NCBI GenBank assembly: GCA_040376705.1
Contig: JBEIQE010000004.1
Location: 1-64,000 of the forward strand
Reading direction: 5' to 3'
Length of the DNA stretch: 64,000 nucleotides
From: JBEIQE01 sp040376705
Lineage (GTDB): Bacteria > Pseudomonadota > Alphaproteobacteria > UBA2400
A program made the translations under genes and the position numbers. Below, in pieces: positions 24,820 to 34,009 of the stretch. Each line of letters begins with the position of its first letter. Position 1 is the stretch's first letter. Under the pieces are notes generated by a model that made no database searches, was not told where the DNA came from, and saw nothing but the letters and a program-made list of their open reading frames with translations.

Positions 24820-25645
24820 GGCTTACTCCTGTGGCATAGGTCTTTAAAAACTCGAGCATCTGTGGCTGGAACTGCTCGCGGCGGTAGTTTACATGATAAG
24901 CATCATCAATCCAGATATTCACTTTGGGCTGGTTGGCAGCATTAAACAAGGCTTCGGCCTGCGCAAACGGAATGATCTGATCAAGCCGCCCCATGACCAT
25001 TAGGACAGGCGCTTTTACATCCTTGATAATACTCAGACTATCGAAACGGTCTTTCATCAGGTAACGCACTGGCGCAAACGGGAAGCGCCATGCGGCCACT
25101 TCCATCACACTGCTGTAGGGCGAAAATAAAACCACCGACTGTACATTATATTCAGTTGCCATGCGCAGCGCGATGCCGCTACCGAGCGAAACGCCAAGCA
25201 GGCTGATCCGCTGACCTTGCGATTTAACATAATCGAGACTGGCGCGCGCATCCTTATACACATTCTCCTCGGTAGGAGAGCCGGGATCGCCACTATAGCC
25301 GCGGTAGTTTGCCATCAAAACGCCGAAGCCATTATCAAGCAACCAGCGCGCGGTACCTCGGTGCGATGACAGGAAATCTCCCTGCCCATAAAAGATAACC
25401 ACTACCAGCAAAGCTGCATCGCGCGGCGGCGCATACCAGTTATGCAACACCAGCCCGTCAGCGGTTGTGACCCTGATCACCTGCATCTCGGGCACCAGCG
25501 CCTCTGCCGGGGTAGGTATTGTACGGTCAACAAATCGCACAAACAACAAGTCACGCTGGAAGAAATACAAGAGACTGACAATGACGATATAAAGCGTGAG
25601 TACAAAACTCAGCAAAAACTTAACGACATTAAGCCAGCTCTTCAT
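24800..25645 (-). CDS. Membrane-anchored alpha/beta hydrolase (first of a tandem pair)
   Basis: Serine hydrolase of 281 residues with one N-terminal membrane anchor (about residues 10-30, FLLSFVLTLYIVIVSLLYFF). The nucleophile elbow is LLGVSLGSGIAL (Ser153), with acid candidate in MGRLDQIIP and the histidine in DAYHVNYRR. The pattern NYRGYSGDPGSPTE before the elbow is common in YqkD/Bem46-like proteins. It resembles its neighbour at 25642-26442, so they are a tandem duplicate. It overlaps its neighbour's stop by 4 nt (ATGA) and msrP by 20 nt. Substrate unknown; active site probably periplasmic or cytoplasmic depending on anchor topology, which I cannot decide. Confidence 0.82.
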   Translation of the reverse strand: MKSWLNVVKFLLSFVLTLYIVIVSLLYFFQRDLLFVRFVDRTIPTPAEALVPEMQVIRVTTADGLVLHNWYAPPRDAALLVVVIFYGQGDFLSSHRGTARWLLDNGFGVLMANYRGYSGDPGSPTEENVYKDARASLDYVKSQGQRISLLGVSLGSGIALRMATEYNVQSVVLFSPYSSVMEVAAWRFPFAPVRYLMKDRFDSLSIIKDVKAPVLMVMGRLDQIIPFAQAEALFNAANQPKVNIWIDDAYHVNYRREQFQPQMLEFLKTYATGVSHENPQQ

Positions 25646-26442
25646 CGCGCCTCACCGGTATGCTTTTGCAGGAACTGAACGATTTGCGGCCAGCCACCGT
25701 ATCTGTAATAATCGTTATGGTGAGCACCGGGCAGCCAGATAGCCTCCTTAGGCTCATTGGCGGCAGCAAAAATGCGTCTGCCCTGCTCGACCGGTACCAC
25801 TTCATCTTCCTCGCCCTGAATGACAAAGACCGGCGCCTTGATCTGGCCGATTTTGCTCAGGCTATCGAACCGGTCCAGCAGAAGCCAGCGTACCGGCACA
25901 AAGAAGTAATGATAGGCCGCCGCATCGACCATGCTGGTATAGGGTGTCTCGAGAATGAGGGCTTCAACCGGGTATTCGGTCGCAATCTGCACCGCCACGC
26001 CCGAGCCCAGCGACTGGCCCATGAGGAAGAAGCTATAACCCTTGGACTTCAGCCAATCGAGGTTGGCGCGCGCATCGTTGTACAGGCCTGTTTCACTGGG
26101 TGAGCCAGGATTGCGGTCATACCCGCGATAGCTGACCAGCAATACGCCATAACCAAGGTCAAGCAGCGCCCGGGCTTCATTCGCGCGCGAGGCCATATAA
26201 GCACCATTACCATAAAATAGCACACCTACTGGCTTGCCAGCGTCACGCGGCGGCGCAAACCAGTGCTTTAAGACCACTCCGTCAACTGTAGTGACTTCGC
26301 CTAGCTGCGCCTCAGGCAGATTGCGCGGCTGCAAAGCGCCGTCCACATCGGGCGGCATGAACAACAGGCTGCGCTGCAACACAAAAAGTACGCCAACCAT
26401 CACCGCATAAGCGACAACTACAGTCTGTAAAAACTTCAGCAT
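25642..26442 (-). CDS. Membrane-anchored alpha/beta hydrolase (second of a tandem pair)
   Basis: Paralogue of the previous hydrolase, 266 residues. It has an N-terminal anchor (LQTVVVAYAVMVGVLFVL, 5-22), the SYRGYDRNPGSPSE segment, nucleophile elbow LMGQSLGSGVAV (Ser144), an acidic loop QGEEDEVVP and the histidine in GAHHNDYYR. I chose ATG 26440-26442: it shares one base with the MsbA stop (TAATG) and has AGGAGAGG upstream; a start ten codons earlier (26472) is weaker. Translationally coupled to the MsbA-like gene upstream and to the other hydrolase downstream. Confidence 0.85.
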   Translation of the reverse strand: MLKFLQTVVVAYAVMVGVLFVLQRSLLFMPPDVDGALQPRNLPEAQLGEVTTVDGVVLKHWFAPPRDAGKPVGVLFYGNGAYMASRANEARALLDLGYGVLLVSYRGYDRNPGSPSETGLYNDARANLDWLKSKGYSFFLMGQSLGSGVAVQIATEYPVEALILETPYTSMVDAAAYHYFFVPVRWLLLDRFDSLSKIGQIKAPVFVIQGEEDEVVPVEQGRRIFAAANEPKEAIWLPGAHHNDYYRYGGWPQIVQFLQKHTGEAR

Positions 26443-28202
26443 TACGCAGCCTCTCCTGCTTGCAACCGCCACAGGCGCGAATAGAGCCCGCCCTTCTGAA
26501 GAAGTACGTCGTGCGAGCCGGTTTCGACTACACGTCCATTCTCCATTACGTAAATAATGTCGGCATTGCTGATGGTCGAGAGGCGGTGCGCAATGGCAAT
26601 GGTCGTGCGGCCCTTCTGCAGCTCGTTAAGGGCGGATTGCACGGCGCGCTCCGACTCACTATCGAGTGCCGAGGTTGCCTCATCGAGCAGCAATATCGGT
26701 GCATCGCGCAGCATCGCACGGGCGATGGAGAGGCGCTGGCGCTGTCCGCCTGAAAGGCGTGTGCCGTTCTCACCCACCATTGTATCGTAGCCCTGCGGTA
26801 AGCTAAGGATAAAGTCATGCGCATAAGCTGCCTTGGCCGCGTTATAAACATCCTCATCGCTGGCATGTTCGCTGCCATAACGGATATTAGCTTTAATCGT
26901 ATCGTCGAATATCGCTACTTCCTGCGAAACAAGCGCGAAGCAGGCGCGCAGGCTTTCCATCGTCACATCGCGGATATCCTGCCCGCTCACCTTCACGCAG
27001 CCCCCCTGCACATCGTAAAGGCGCAGCACAAGGTTGAGGATGGAGGACTTACCCGCACCCGACGGGCCAACCAGCGCAATCGTTTTACCCGCTGGCGCCT
27101 TGATGCTTACTTTGTTCAGAATGTCCTGATCCCCCTGATAGGCGAAGGTGACATTCTCAAGCTCAACTGCGGGCTCAGCGAGTACCAGTGCGGGCGCGTC
27201 CGGCTTGTTCTGGATTGCTGGCGCCTCATCCAGCGCGGCAAACACGCGCTCGGCTGCAGCCAGGCCAGCCTGCATCTGTGCGTTCAGCTTGGTCAGCTTC
27301 TTGATGGGTTCATACGCCAGCAGAAACGCCGTGATGAACGAGAAGAGCGCGCCCGGCGTGCTGTTACCAGCCATCACCTGCATGCCGCCATAAGCGATAA
27401 CTGTAACAATAGCGATACCGCTCAGCATTTCATTGATCGGACCAGTGGAGTTGGCGACGCGGAACGACTTGGTCGAGAGGCGATAGATCTGCTCGACCAT
27501 CGCGCCGATGCGGCCTTCTTCAAACTTCTCGGTGCCATAAGCCTTCACCTGCCGCGCCGCGACAAAAGTTTGCCCCATGATAGACGAGAGCTGACCTACA
27601 GATTCCTGTGTTTGCGACCAGACACGGCGCAGGCGCTTGGCAATGCGCGCTACAAAGAAAGCCGCCAGCGGGAATGCGATAAACGAGATGGTGGCCAACA
27701 GCCAGTCGCGCCAGAACATCACGCCGATAAGAATAATCAGTGTCAGCATGCTCGAGCCGATACCGGCCAGGCTTTCGCCAATTGCAAGGCGCATGACCTG
27801 CACGTCATTAATCACGCGCGAGAGCAGCTGGCCTGAGGCATTGGTATGCAGGTAAGCAAGGTCAGCTCTTATAAGGTGACTATAGAGCTGGCGCTGGGCA
27901 GCAGCGACGATACGCTGGCCCACATCGTTCATCTTCACCGCCTGCATGTAGCTGGCAAAGCCACGCAGCGCGAAAGCCGCAAATACAGCAGCTGCAACTT
28001 CAAGCAGGCGGGCTTTATCATGCGCCTGAAACACATCATCGATAATCGGCTGCATGAGAGCCGCCAAAGCGCCGGTCATCGCCGCAGCCAAAGCCATATA
28101 ACCAAAGCCCACCATGAGCAGACGCAAGTGCGGCCGCAAATAATTATGGATGAGCCGCTTGAGCAGGATTTTAGCGGGAGTGTTTGTGTTGCTGCGGTGC
28201 AT
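26442..28202 (-). CDS. msbA: ABC transporter, MsbA/lipid-exporter type (permease fused to ATPase)
   Basis: Inner-membrane exporter with a six-segment permease (about residues 25-310) and an ATPase domain (about 345-586). Walker A GPSGAGKS (379-386), signature LSGGQRQRLS and LLLDEATSALDSESERA are present. The protein (586 residues) has the length and order of MsbA, which flips lipid A-core across the inner membrane; a multidrug or other lipid exporter is also possible. It begins the msbA-hydrolase-hydrolase-msrP-msrQ run and is divergent from the patatin gene. Confidence 0.85.
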   Translation of the reverse strand: MHRSNTNTPAKILLKRLIHNYLRPHLRLLMVGFGYMALAAAMTGALAALMQPIIDDVFQAHDKARLLEVAAAVFAAFALRGFASYMQAVKMNDVGQRIVAAAQRQLYSHLIRADLAYLHTNASGQLLSRVINDVQVMRLAIGESLAGIGSSMLTLIILIGVMFWRDWLLATISFIAFPLAAFFVARIAKRLRRVWSQTQESVGQLSSIMGQTFVAARQVKAYGTEKFEEGRIGAMVEQIYRLSTKSFRVANSTGPINEMLSGIAIVTVIAYGGMQVMAGNSTPGALFSFITAFLLAYEPIKKLTKLNAQMQAGLAAAERVFAALDEAPAIQNKPDAPALVLAEPAVELENVTFAYQGDQDILNKVSIKAPAGKTIALVGPSGAGKSSILNLVLRLYDVQGGCVKVSGQDIRDVTMESLRACFALVSQEVAIFDDTIKANIRYGSEHASDEDVYNAAKAAYAHDFILSLPQGYDTMVGENGTRLSGGQRQRLSIARAMLRDAPILLLDEATSALDSESERAVQSALNELQKGRTTIAIAHRLSTISNADIIYVMENGRVVETGSHDVLLQKGGLYSRLWRLQAGEAA

Positions 28203-28264
28203 TAAACGTTAAGTCCATTCATTAGGTTGAAACTTTATTAACCATAGAGAGCCAAACTAAGCAA

Positions 28265-29272
28265 ATGGGGCTATTTTCACGTAAGTCTGGTGGGTCGTCC
28301 ACCTCCACGCCGTCGCAGCCGGAGTCGCCAGTCGAACCACCGCGTCCACGCATCGGTCTTGCCCTTGGCAGCGGCGTTGCCCGCGGCTGGGGCCATATTG
28401 GCGTGCTCAAAGCCCTGCATAACCTCGGTTTCCGGCCTGACGTAGTGGCAGGTACATCCGTTGGCGCACTGGTGGGTGCTGCCTATCTCATCTCCCGCCT
28501 TGACGTGCTGGAAGACTGGACTCGGGACCTTACCAAGCTCCGCATCGTCCGCCTGCTCGACTTCAAGATGCGGGCTGGCGGCCTTGTGGGCGGCCAGAAG
28601 CTGGTCAACGAAATGCTCGAGCATTTTGGCGATGTGAACATCGAAGATCTGCCCATTCCCTTTATCGCGGTAGCGACCGATCTGCTCACCGGCCACGAAG
28701 TATGGATTAAAAAGGGCCGCGTGGTGGATGCCGTACGCGCCTCTTTCTCCATTCCCGGTATTTTCAAGCCCGCACAGATTGACGGACGCTGGCTGGTAGA
28801 TGGGGCGTTGACCAACCCGCTGCCCGTCTCGGTCTGCCGCGCGATGGACTGCCAGTGCGTTATCGCCATCAACCTGACCGGCGACATGATTGGCCGCAAC
28901 AAGGCGCCGGGAGCCGATATCCCCTCTGCTGCCGGATTCGACCTGCTGCCCTTCATGGCCGACTCCGGTATGGAAGACCGCCTCTCGATGCTCGACCCCT
29001 TTACCAAAAAGGTGTTCAAGCGCGAAGATAAAGAGCCCTCCATGTTCGGTGTCATGACCGCTTCGCTCAGTATTATTCTCGATCGTATCACCCGCCAGCG
29101 CTTGGCAGGCGATCCGCCAGATGTGCATATCGCCCCCCGTTTGGGCCATATCGGCCTTCTGGAGTTCGACCGTGCCGCCGAAGCGATTGCCGAAGGCGAA
29201 GCCGCAGTCGAACGCGCCAAACCCTGGCTGCTCGACGCGATGGAACTGTTTAATTTGCAGCCGCGCCGATAG
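28265..29272 (+). CDS. Patatin-like phospholipase (RssA-like)
   Basis: Predicted lipid acyl hydrolase with a Ser-Asp dyad. The 335-residue protein has the oxyanion loop GSGVARGWGHIGVLKAL (35-51), the nucleophile in GTSVGAL (Ser65) and the Asp in WLVDGALTNP (Asp179). The N-terminal 25 residues are Ser/Pro rich without a signal peptide, so it is probably cytoplasmic or membrane peripheral. It is divergent from msbA and upstream of trkH (19-nt gap), perhaps one transcript. The C-terminal region after about 260 has no clear match to known domains. Confidence 0.88.
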   Translation: MGLFSRKSGGSSTSTPSQPESPVEPPRPRIGLALGSGVARGWGHIGVLKALHNLGFRPDVVAGTSVGALVGAAYLISRLDVLEDWTRDLTKLRIVRLLDFKMRAGGLVGGQKLVNEMLEHFGDVNIEDLPIPFIAVATDLLTGHEVWIKKGRVVDAVRASFSIPGIFKPAQIDGRWLVDGALTNPLPVSVCRAMDCQCVIAINLTGDMIGRNKAPGADIPSAAGFDLLPFMADSGMEDRLSMLDPFTKKVFKREDKEPSMFGVMTASLSIILDRITRQRLAGDPPDVHIAPRLGHIGLLEFDRAAEAIAEGEAAVERAKPWLLDAMELFNLQPRR

Positions 29273-29291
29273 GCATATATAAGGTCACCTG

Positions 29292-30740
29292 ATGCTGACC
29301 TTTATTCGCCCCGTCCTGTACCTCGCCGGCATGATGCAGCTGATTGTTGCCGGCATGATGCTTATCCCTTGCCTGCTCGAAACTTTAAGTCGCGGGCCGG
29401 ATGCGCAGGCCTTTTTTGACAGCGCGGTGATTACCGGTTTTATTTCCTTATCGCTTATTCTTGCCATGAAAAGTGATATACGCAGCCTCAATGTAAAGCA
29501 GATGTTCCTACTCGTTACGACCACGTGGATCATCACCTGTGTAACTTGCGCCTTACCTTTCATGACGACCATCGCCCAAATGAGCTTCACTGACGCCTTC
29601 TTTGAAGCGACATCGGGGATTACCACAACCGGCTCAACAGTAATGACCGGGCTCAACGATATGCCAGGCGGCATTCTGCTCTGGCGCTCGTTGCTGCAGT
29701 GGGTTGGTGGTATCGGTATTGTCGGTATCGCGATTGTACTTTTCCCGTTCATGCGGATTGGCGGCATGCAGCTTTTCAAATCCGAAAGCTCCGAGAAAGG
29801 TGAGAAGGTTATCGCACAGGCCAAGATTTTTGCGGCCTCGCTTATCGGGGTTTATTTGCTCATTTCAATAACTTCGGCAGTTATTTTCCGCTTGGCAGGT
29901 ATGGACTGGTTTGACGCCATCAACCACATGATGACTGGCGTTTCAACTGGCGGACTCTCAACTAAAGACAGCTCAATAGGCTACTACAACAGCATTCCAA
30001 TTATTTGGGCTGCGGTGTTTACGATGATTATGGGGGCACTGCCCTTCACCTGGTACATGAAGCTTACAGTCGATTTTAACTCTGCCTTGGGTGACCGTCA
30101 GGTCAAAGCCGTACTAAGCTGCATGCTTTTAAGTGTTCTGGTAATGACAGCATGGGTAGCCAGTTATATGGATATGCCCATAAGCTGGGCGCTCTCCCAT
30201 GCGGCGCTTAACGTTGTCTCGATCATGACAACAACCGGTTTTGTCTCTGATGATTACACAACATGGGGCGGTTTCGCTGTTATGGCATTTTTCTGCCTCT
30301 GCTTTATTGGCGGCAGTACAGGATCAACAACAGGATCCATCAAACTGTTCCGCTGGCAGATATTCTTCTCTTCAGTCCGCCAGCAGCTACTTAAAATGAT
30401 GCTACCTCATCGAGTCATACCGGTAAGATTCAACTCCAAATGCGTGAGTGATGAAGTTAAAGACGCAGTTGCTAATTTTATTATCCTGTTCTTCCTTTCA
30501 TGGCTCATCATATCGCTGGCTTTAGCCATGACCGGGCTTGATTTCGTAACAGCTCTTACGGGCTCCTTGAGCTCGCTCTCCAATGTTGGCCCCGGCTTTG
30601 GTGATATCATCGGCCCAGCGGGTAGCTTCGCCCCGCTTAACGATGTGGCCAAGTGGATTTGCGCATTTGCCATGATTCTCGGCCGTCTCGAAATTCTGGC
30701 TGTAATCATGGTATTCACCCGCTCCTTCTGGCGTGACTAA
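29292..30740 (+). CDS. trkH: TrkH family potassium uptake protein
   Basis: Potassium-conducting membrane subunit of the Trk system, 482 residues. Selectivity-filter-like segments are visible: EATSGITTTGSTVMTGL near residue 105-121, MMTGVSTGGLSTKDSSIGYY, NVVSIMTTTGFVSDDY and SLSSLSNVGPGFG near the C-terminus, matching the four P-loops of TrkH/KtrB. The partner TrkA is not in this window. It follows the patatin gene by 19 nt with an AAGGTCACCTG leader. Length is typical (480-490). Confidence 0.93.
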   Translation: MLTFIRPVLYLAGMMQLIVAGMMLIPCLLETLSRGPDAQAFFDSAVITGFISLSLILAMKSDIRSLNVKQMFLLVTTTWIITCVTCALPFMTTIAQMSFTDAFFEATSGITTTGSTVMTGLNDMPGGILLWRSLLQWVGGIGIVGIAIVLFPFMRIGGMQLFKSESSEKGEKVIAQAKIFAASLIGVYLLISITSAVIFRLAGMDWFDAINHMMTGVSTGGLSTKDSSIGYYNSIPIIWAAVFTMIMGALPFTWYMKLTVDFNSALGDRQVKAVLSCMLLSVLVMTAWVASYMDMPISWALSHAALNVVSIMTTTGFVSDDYTTWGGFAVMAFFCLCFIGGSTGSTTGSIKLFRWQIFFSSVRQQLLKMMLPHRVIPVRFNSKCVSDEVKDAVANFIILFFLSWLIISLALAMTGLDFVTALTGSLSSLSNVGPGFGDIIGPAGSFAPLNDVAKWICAFAMILGRLEILAVIMVFTRSFWRD

Positions 30741-30752
30741 AACGCAACAGTA

Positions 30753-30775
30753 GATTGTGCGAAAGCTGATTGTGC
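30753..30775 (+). repeat. Short direct repeat upstream of the DUF1302 operon
   Basis: GATTGTGC occurs at 30753-30760 and again at 30768-30775, a 15-nt period, in the 116-nt gap before the DUF1302 gene. It could be a regulator half-site pair or part of a promoter; no -10/-35 pair is clear. Confidence 0.3.
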
Positions 30776-30856
30776 TATTGCGCTATCCTGCAGGGCAGTT
30801 ATCCTCTTACGTGAAAGAGCTGGAAAAATCCGGCCGTCAACTCTAGGGGAGTTACT

Positions 30857-32671
30857 ATGCGCTGTTCCAAGCTTGCCATTCTTACCGCACTCGGCCTTAT
30901 CTCTGCATTACCTGCAACAGCTGCCGACTGGCAAGCTGGTGATACAAGCATCCGCCTCGATACCACTGTCTCGGTCGGCTCGAGCTTCCGTGTGCAAGAG
31001 CGCGACGAAAAGATTGTCGGTATCGCTAATGGCGGCACCGCCCGTTCGATCAACGGCGACGATGGTAACCTCAATTACGACCCGGGCCTCATCGCTCTGG
31101 CTGCCCGTGCAACGCACGAACTCTCGATTGAGCGCGATAACATTGGTGCCTTCACCCGCCTCACCTACTTCTACGATGTCTTGAACGCGCAGAAAGACTC
31201 AACCGACTTCCGCGACCTCTCCAACAAGGCTGTTGATCAGGCTGGTTACGATATCGATCTGCTCGATGCTTATATCTACGGTAATACTGAAGTTTTCGAC
31301 CGCCGTGTTGACATGCGCCTTGGTCGTCAGGTGATGAACTGGGGCGAAAGCACCTTCATTCCTAACGGTATTAACGCCATCAACCCGTTCGACCTTTCGG
31401 CCCTGCGCGTGCCCGGCTCGGAGCTGCGCGAAGGCCTGCTGCCGGTTGAAGCTGTGAACATGAACGCACAGGTGAGCGATAACGTCAGCCTCGAAGGTTT
31501 CTACCAGCTGCTGTGGCATGAGACCAAGCTTGACGCCACCGGTACATACTTCAGCACCAGCGATATTGCTGCACCGGGCGGTAATAACGTCTACCTCGGT
31601 TTTGGTTCGGCTGGCGTGCCCGATAGCCCCACATTCAACGGCCCTGCCGCCGCTTGCCCTGTAGGTTGCCGCGTACAGCGCTCGGGTACCGATACGCCCA
31701 AGGATGAAGGCCAGTTTGGTGCCGCCCTGCGTTACTTCGCATCATGGCTCAACGACAGTGAGTTTGCACTCTATGGTATGCAGTACCATAGCCGCGTTCC
31801 TGTTATTAATGCGCACACTGGCACTCTGGCCGGTCTTGTTGGCGGCAACTACGCGCTTTCAGCCGATTATAACCTCGAGTATCCGGAAGATGTGAAGCTC
31901 GGCGGTGCCAGCTTCAGCACTTCACTCGGCCTCATCTCACTGCAGGGCGAGTACGCTCTGCGTGTTGATCAGCCCTTGCAGATCGACGACGTAGAAATTC
32001 TGCAGGCTGCTCTGGCTCCTGCTGCTGTGGCCGCGGCTGCTCCGGGTGCAGTGCGAAATGCTACCGCCGCAGCCTTCAGCACCAACCAGATCATCCGCCG
32101 CATGGGTGGTATTTCAGCTGCAAACTTCACCACCTTCTTCGACCGCGATATTAAAGGTTATATTAACCGTAGTGTCTCATCGAGCACCATGTCGGCCACC
32201 CGTGCCTTTGGCCCGGCTTTCGGTTCGGACCAGTGGCTCCTGCTGGGCGAAGTTGGTGCAACATTCGTTCATGATATGCCGGACAAGGATGAGCTGCGCC
32301 TTGAGGGTGCAGGCACATACACAGGCGGTAACCCCACGCTTGCCGGTGCCGAAGGTACTGAATCCCGTAAAGGTTTTGCCGATCGCTTCTCTTGGGGCTA
32401 TCGCGTAACCGCTCGTTTCGACTTCCTTAACGCGCTCGGGCCCATTAACCTTTTCCCACGCGTCAGCTTCCAGCACGATGTGAACGGAACCACTCCTTCA
32501 CCATTGGCGACGTATCTTGAAGGACGCAAGGCAGTAAGTCTGGGTATTGGTGCCACCTACCAGCAGAACTGGTCGGCCGACATCCAGTACACGAACTTCT
32601 TTGGTGGCGGTAATTACAACCTGATCAACGACCGCGACTTCGTATCAGTTAATGTAAAGTACTCGTTCTAA
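30857..32671 (+). CDS. DUF1302 family outer-membrane protein
   Basis: Predicted outer-membrane beta-barrel of the DUF1302 family, 604 residues. It has a signal peptide (LAILTALGLISALPATAADW, cleavage near residue 23), an early motif TSIRLDTTVSVGSSFRVQER and, near residue 155-170, RLGRQVMNWGESTFIPNGIN, both hallmarks I recall for the family. The C-terminus ends in the aromatic VNVKYSF, a barrel-type ending. AGGGGAG precedes the ATG. It is the first gene of a four-gene unit with DUF1329, YCF48 and RND genes. The Ala/Pro-rich insertion around residues 378-400 is unusual. Substrate unknown. Confidence 0.85.
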   Translation: MRCSKLAILTALGLISALPATAADWQAGDTSIRLDTTVSVGSSFRVQERDEKIVGIANGGTARSINGDDGNLNYDPGLIALAARATHELSIERDNIGAFTRLTYFYDVLNAQKDSTDFRDLSNKAVDQAGYDIDLLDAYIYGNTEVFDRRVDMRLGRQVMNWGESTFIPNGINAINPFDLSALRVPGSELREGLLPVEAVNMNAQVSDNVSLEGFYQLLWHETKLDATGTYFSTSDIAAPGGNNVYLGFGSAGVPDSPTFNGPAAACPVGCRVQRSGTDTPKDEGQFGAALRYFASWLNDSEFALYGMQYHSRVPVINAHTGTLAGLVGGNYALSADYNLEYPEDVKLGGASFSTSLGLISLQGEYALRVDQPLQIDDVEILQAALAPAAVAAAAPGAVRNATAAAFSTNQIIRRMGGISAANFTTFFDRDIKGYINRSVSSSTMSATRAFGPAFGSDQWLLLGEVGATFVHDMPDKDELRLEGAGTYTGGNPTLAGAEGTESRKGFADRFSWGYRVTARFDFLNALGPINLFPRVSFQHDVNGTTPSPLATYLEGRKAVSLGIGATYQQNWSADIQYTNFFGGGNYNLINDRDFVSVNVKYSF

Positions 32672-32694
32672 AAATATATCGGGAGGAACCGCAA

Positions 32695-33999
32695 ATGAAA
32701 CTGTCACGCTTCTGGCTGGCGAGCGCGCTCGTCATCACTCTTGCTCCGGCTGCCTTGGCCAGCGAAACACCGCTTGGCGCGATTAAAGAAGGTAATGCCG
32801 ATGGTACCATCCCGGCATGGACTGGTGGCATCACAACTCCGCCTGCGGGTTATACCCCCGGCATGCATCACCCTGACCCGTTTGCAGCTGATGCCATCAA
32901 GATCACAATTGATGCCAGCAATTACACGCAGTATGCCGACAAGCTGACCGCCGGTAATATCGCGATGTTCAAGCGCTATCCCGACTTCAAGATGAATATC
33001 TACCCCACGCGCCGCAGTGCCTCGTACCCGTCTGAGGTTTATGAAGCCCTGCGCAGCAACGCCAGCAGCGCGCGTCTCATTAACAATGGTAACGGCGTTG
33101 AGGGTGCAACCCTCACCTCGGCCTTCCCCAACCCCAAGAGCGGTGTTGAGGCGGTATGGAACCACCTGCTACGTTTCCGCGGCTATGGCTTCGATCGCAC
33201 AGTCGGTCAGGCCAACCCGACCGCAGATGGCGGCTATACGATGATCACGATCAACGAGAAATCGCTATTCGCCTATTCATCCGGCCTTGGCGGTAACACG
33301 CTGCTCTACTTCATCCAGACCATTATGTCGCCCGCCCGCCTTGCAGGCGAAATCCTGCTGGTGCACGACACCATGGACCAGGTCAAGGAACCCCGCTCGG
33401 CTTGGACCTATAACCCCGGTCAGCGCCGCGTGCGTCGTGCGCCAAACATCGCCTACGACAATCCGGGCACAGCGGCTGATGGTCTGCGTACCAGCGATCA
33501 GCTTGACGTGTTTAACGGCGCGGTTGACCGCTACGACTGGAACCTTGTTGGCCGTAAGGAAATCTACGTTCCCTATAACGCCTACAAGCTGCATAGCGAC
33601 AGCGTAAAGTATCGTGACATTATCCAGAAGAGCCACCTCAATCCTGACCTGCTGCGTTATGAGCTGCATCGCGTATGGGTGGTTGAAGCTACAGTTAAGC
33701 CCGGTACCAGCCATATCTATGCTAAACGCACCATGTATATCGATGAGGACAGCTGGCAGATTGTAAGCATGGACCTTTACGATAGCCGTGGCCAGATCTG
33801 GCGCGTGATGGAATCGCACTGCATCAACTACTACGATGTGCCGGTGTTCTGGTCGACGCTTGATGTGTCTTATGATCTGCAATCTGGCCGTTACACCGCC
33901 ATTGGCTTTGATAACGAAGGCCCGATGTACGACTTCAGCGTACGTCTGAAGCCGGAGGATTTCAGCCCAAATGCGATGCGGGTTGAGGGAACGCGCTAA
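32695..33999 (+). CDS. DUF1329 family outer-membrane-associated protein
   Basis: Predicted periplasmic or outer-membrane lipid-binding protein, 434 residues, with a signal peptide (LASALVITLAPAALASET, cleavage near 21-23). Motifs GAIKEGNADGTIPAWTGGIT near residue 27-46 and RTMYIDEDSWQIVSMDLYDS near 350-369 are family signatures; the fold is distantly LolA/LolB-like by recollection. GGGAGG lies before the ATG, 23 nt after the DUF1302 stop. DUF1302 and DUF1329 genes commonly sit side by side with an RND gene. Function not established. Confidence 0.85.
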   Translation: MKLSRFWLASALVITLAPAALASETPLGAIKEGNADGTIPAWTGGITTPPAGYTPGMHHPDPFAADAIKITIDASNYTQYADKLTAGNIAMFKRYPDFKMNIYPTRRSASYPSEVYEALRSNASSARLINNGNGVEGATLTSAFPNPKSGVEAVWNHLLRFRGYGFDRTVGQANPTADGGYTMITINEKSLFAYSSGLGGNTLLYFIQTIMSPARLAGEILLVHDTMDQVKEPRSAWTYNPGQRRVRRAPNIAYDNPGTAADGLRTSDQLDVFNGAVDRYDWNLVGRKEIYVPYNAYKLHSDSVKYRDIIQKSHLNPDLLRYELHRVWVVEATVKPGTSHIYAKRTMYIDEDSWQIVSMDLYDSRGQIWRVMESHCINYYDVPVFWSTLDVSYDLQSGRYTAIGFDNEGPMYDFSVRLKPEDFSPNAMRVEGTR

Positions 34000-34009
34000 G
34001 CTGGTTCTC

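Noticed and set aside
26817..27836. A 339-codon plus-strand frame opposite the MsbA gene
   Set aside because: Antisense shadow of a clear ABC transporter; Arg/His-rich with no domain pattern.
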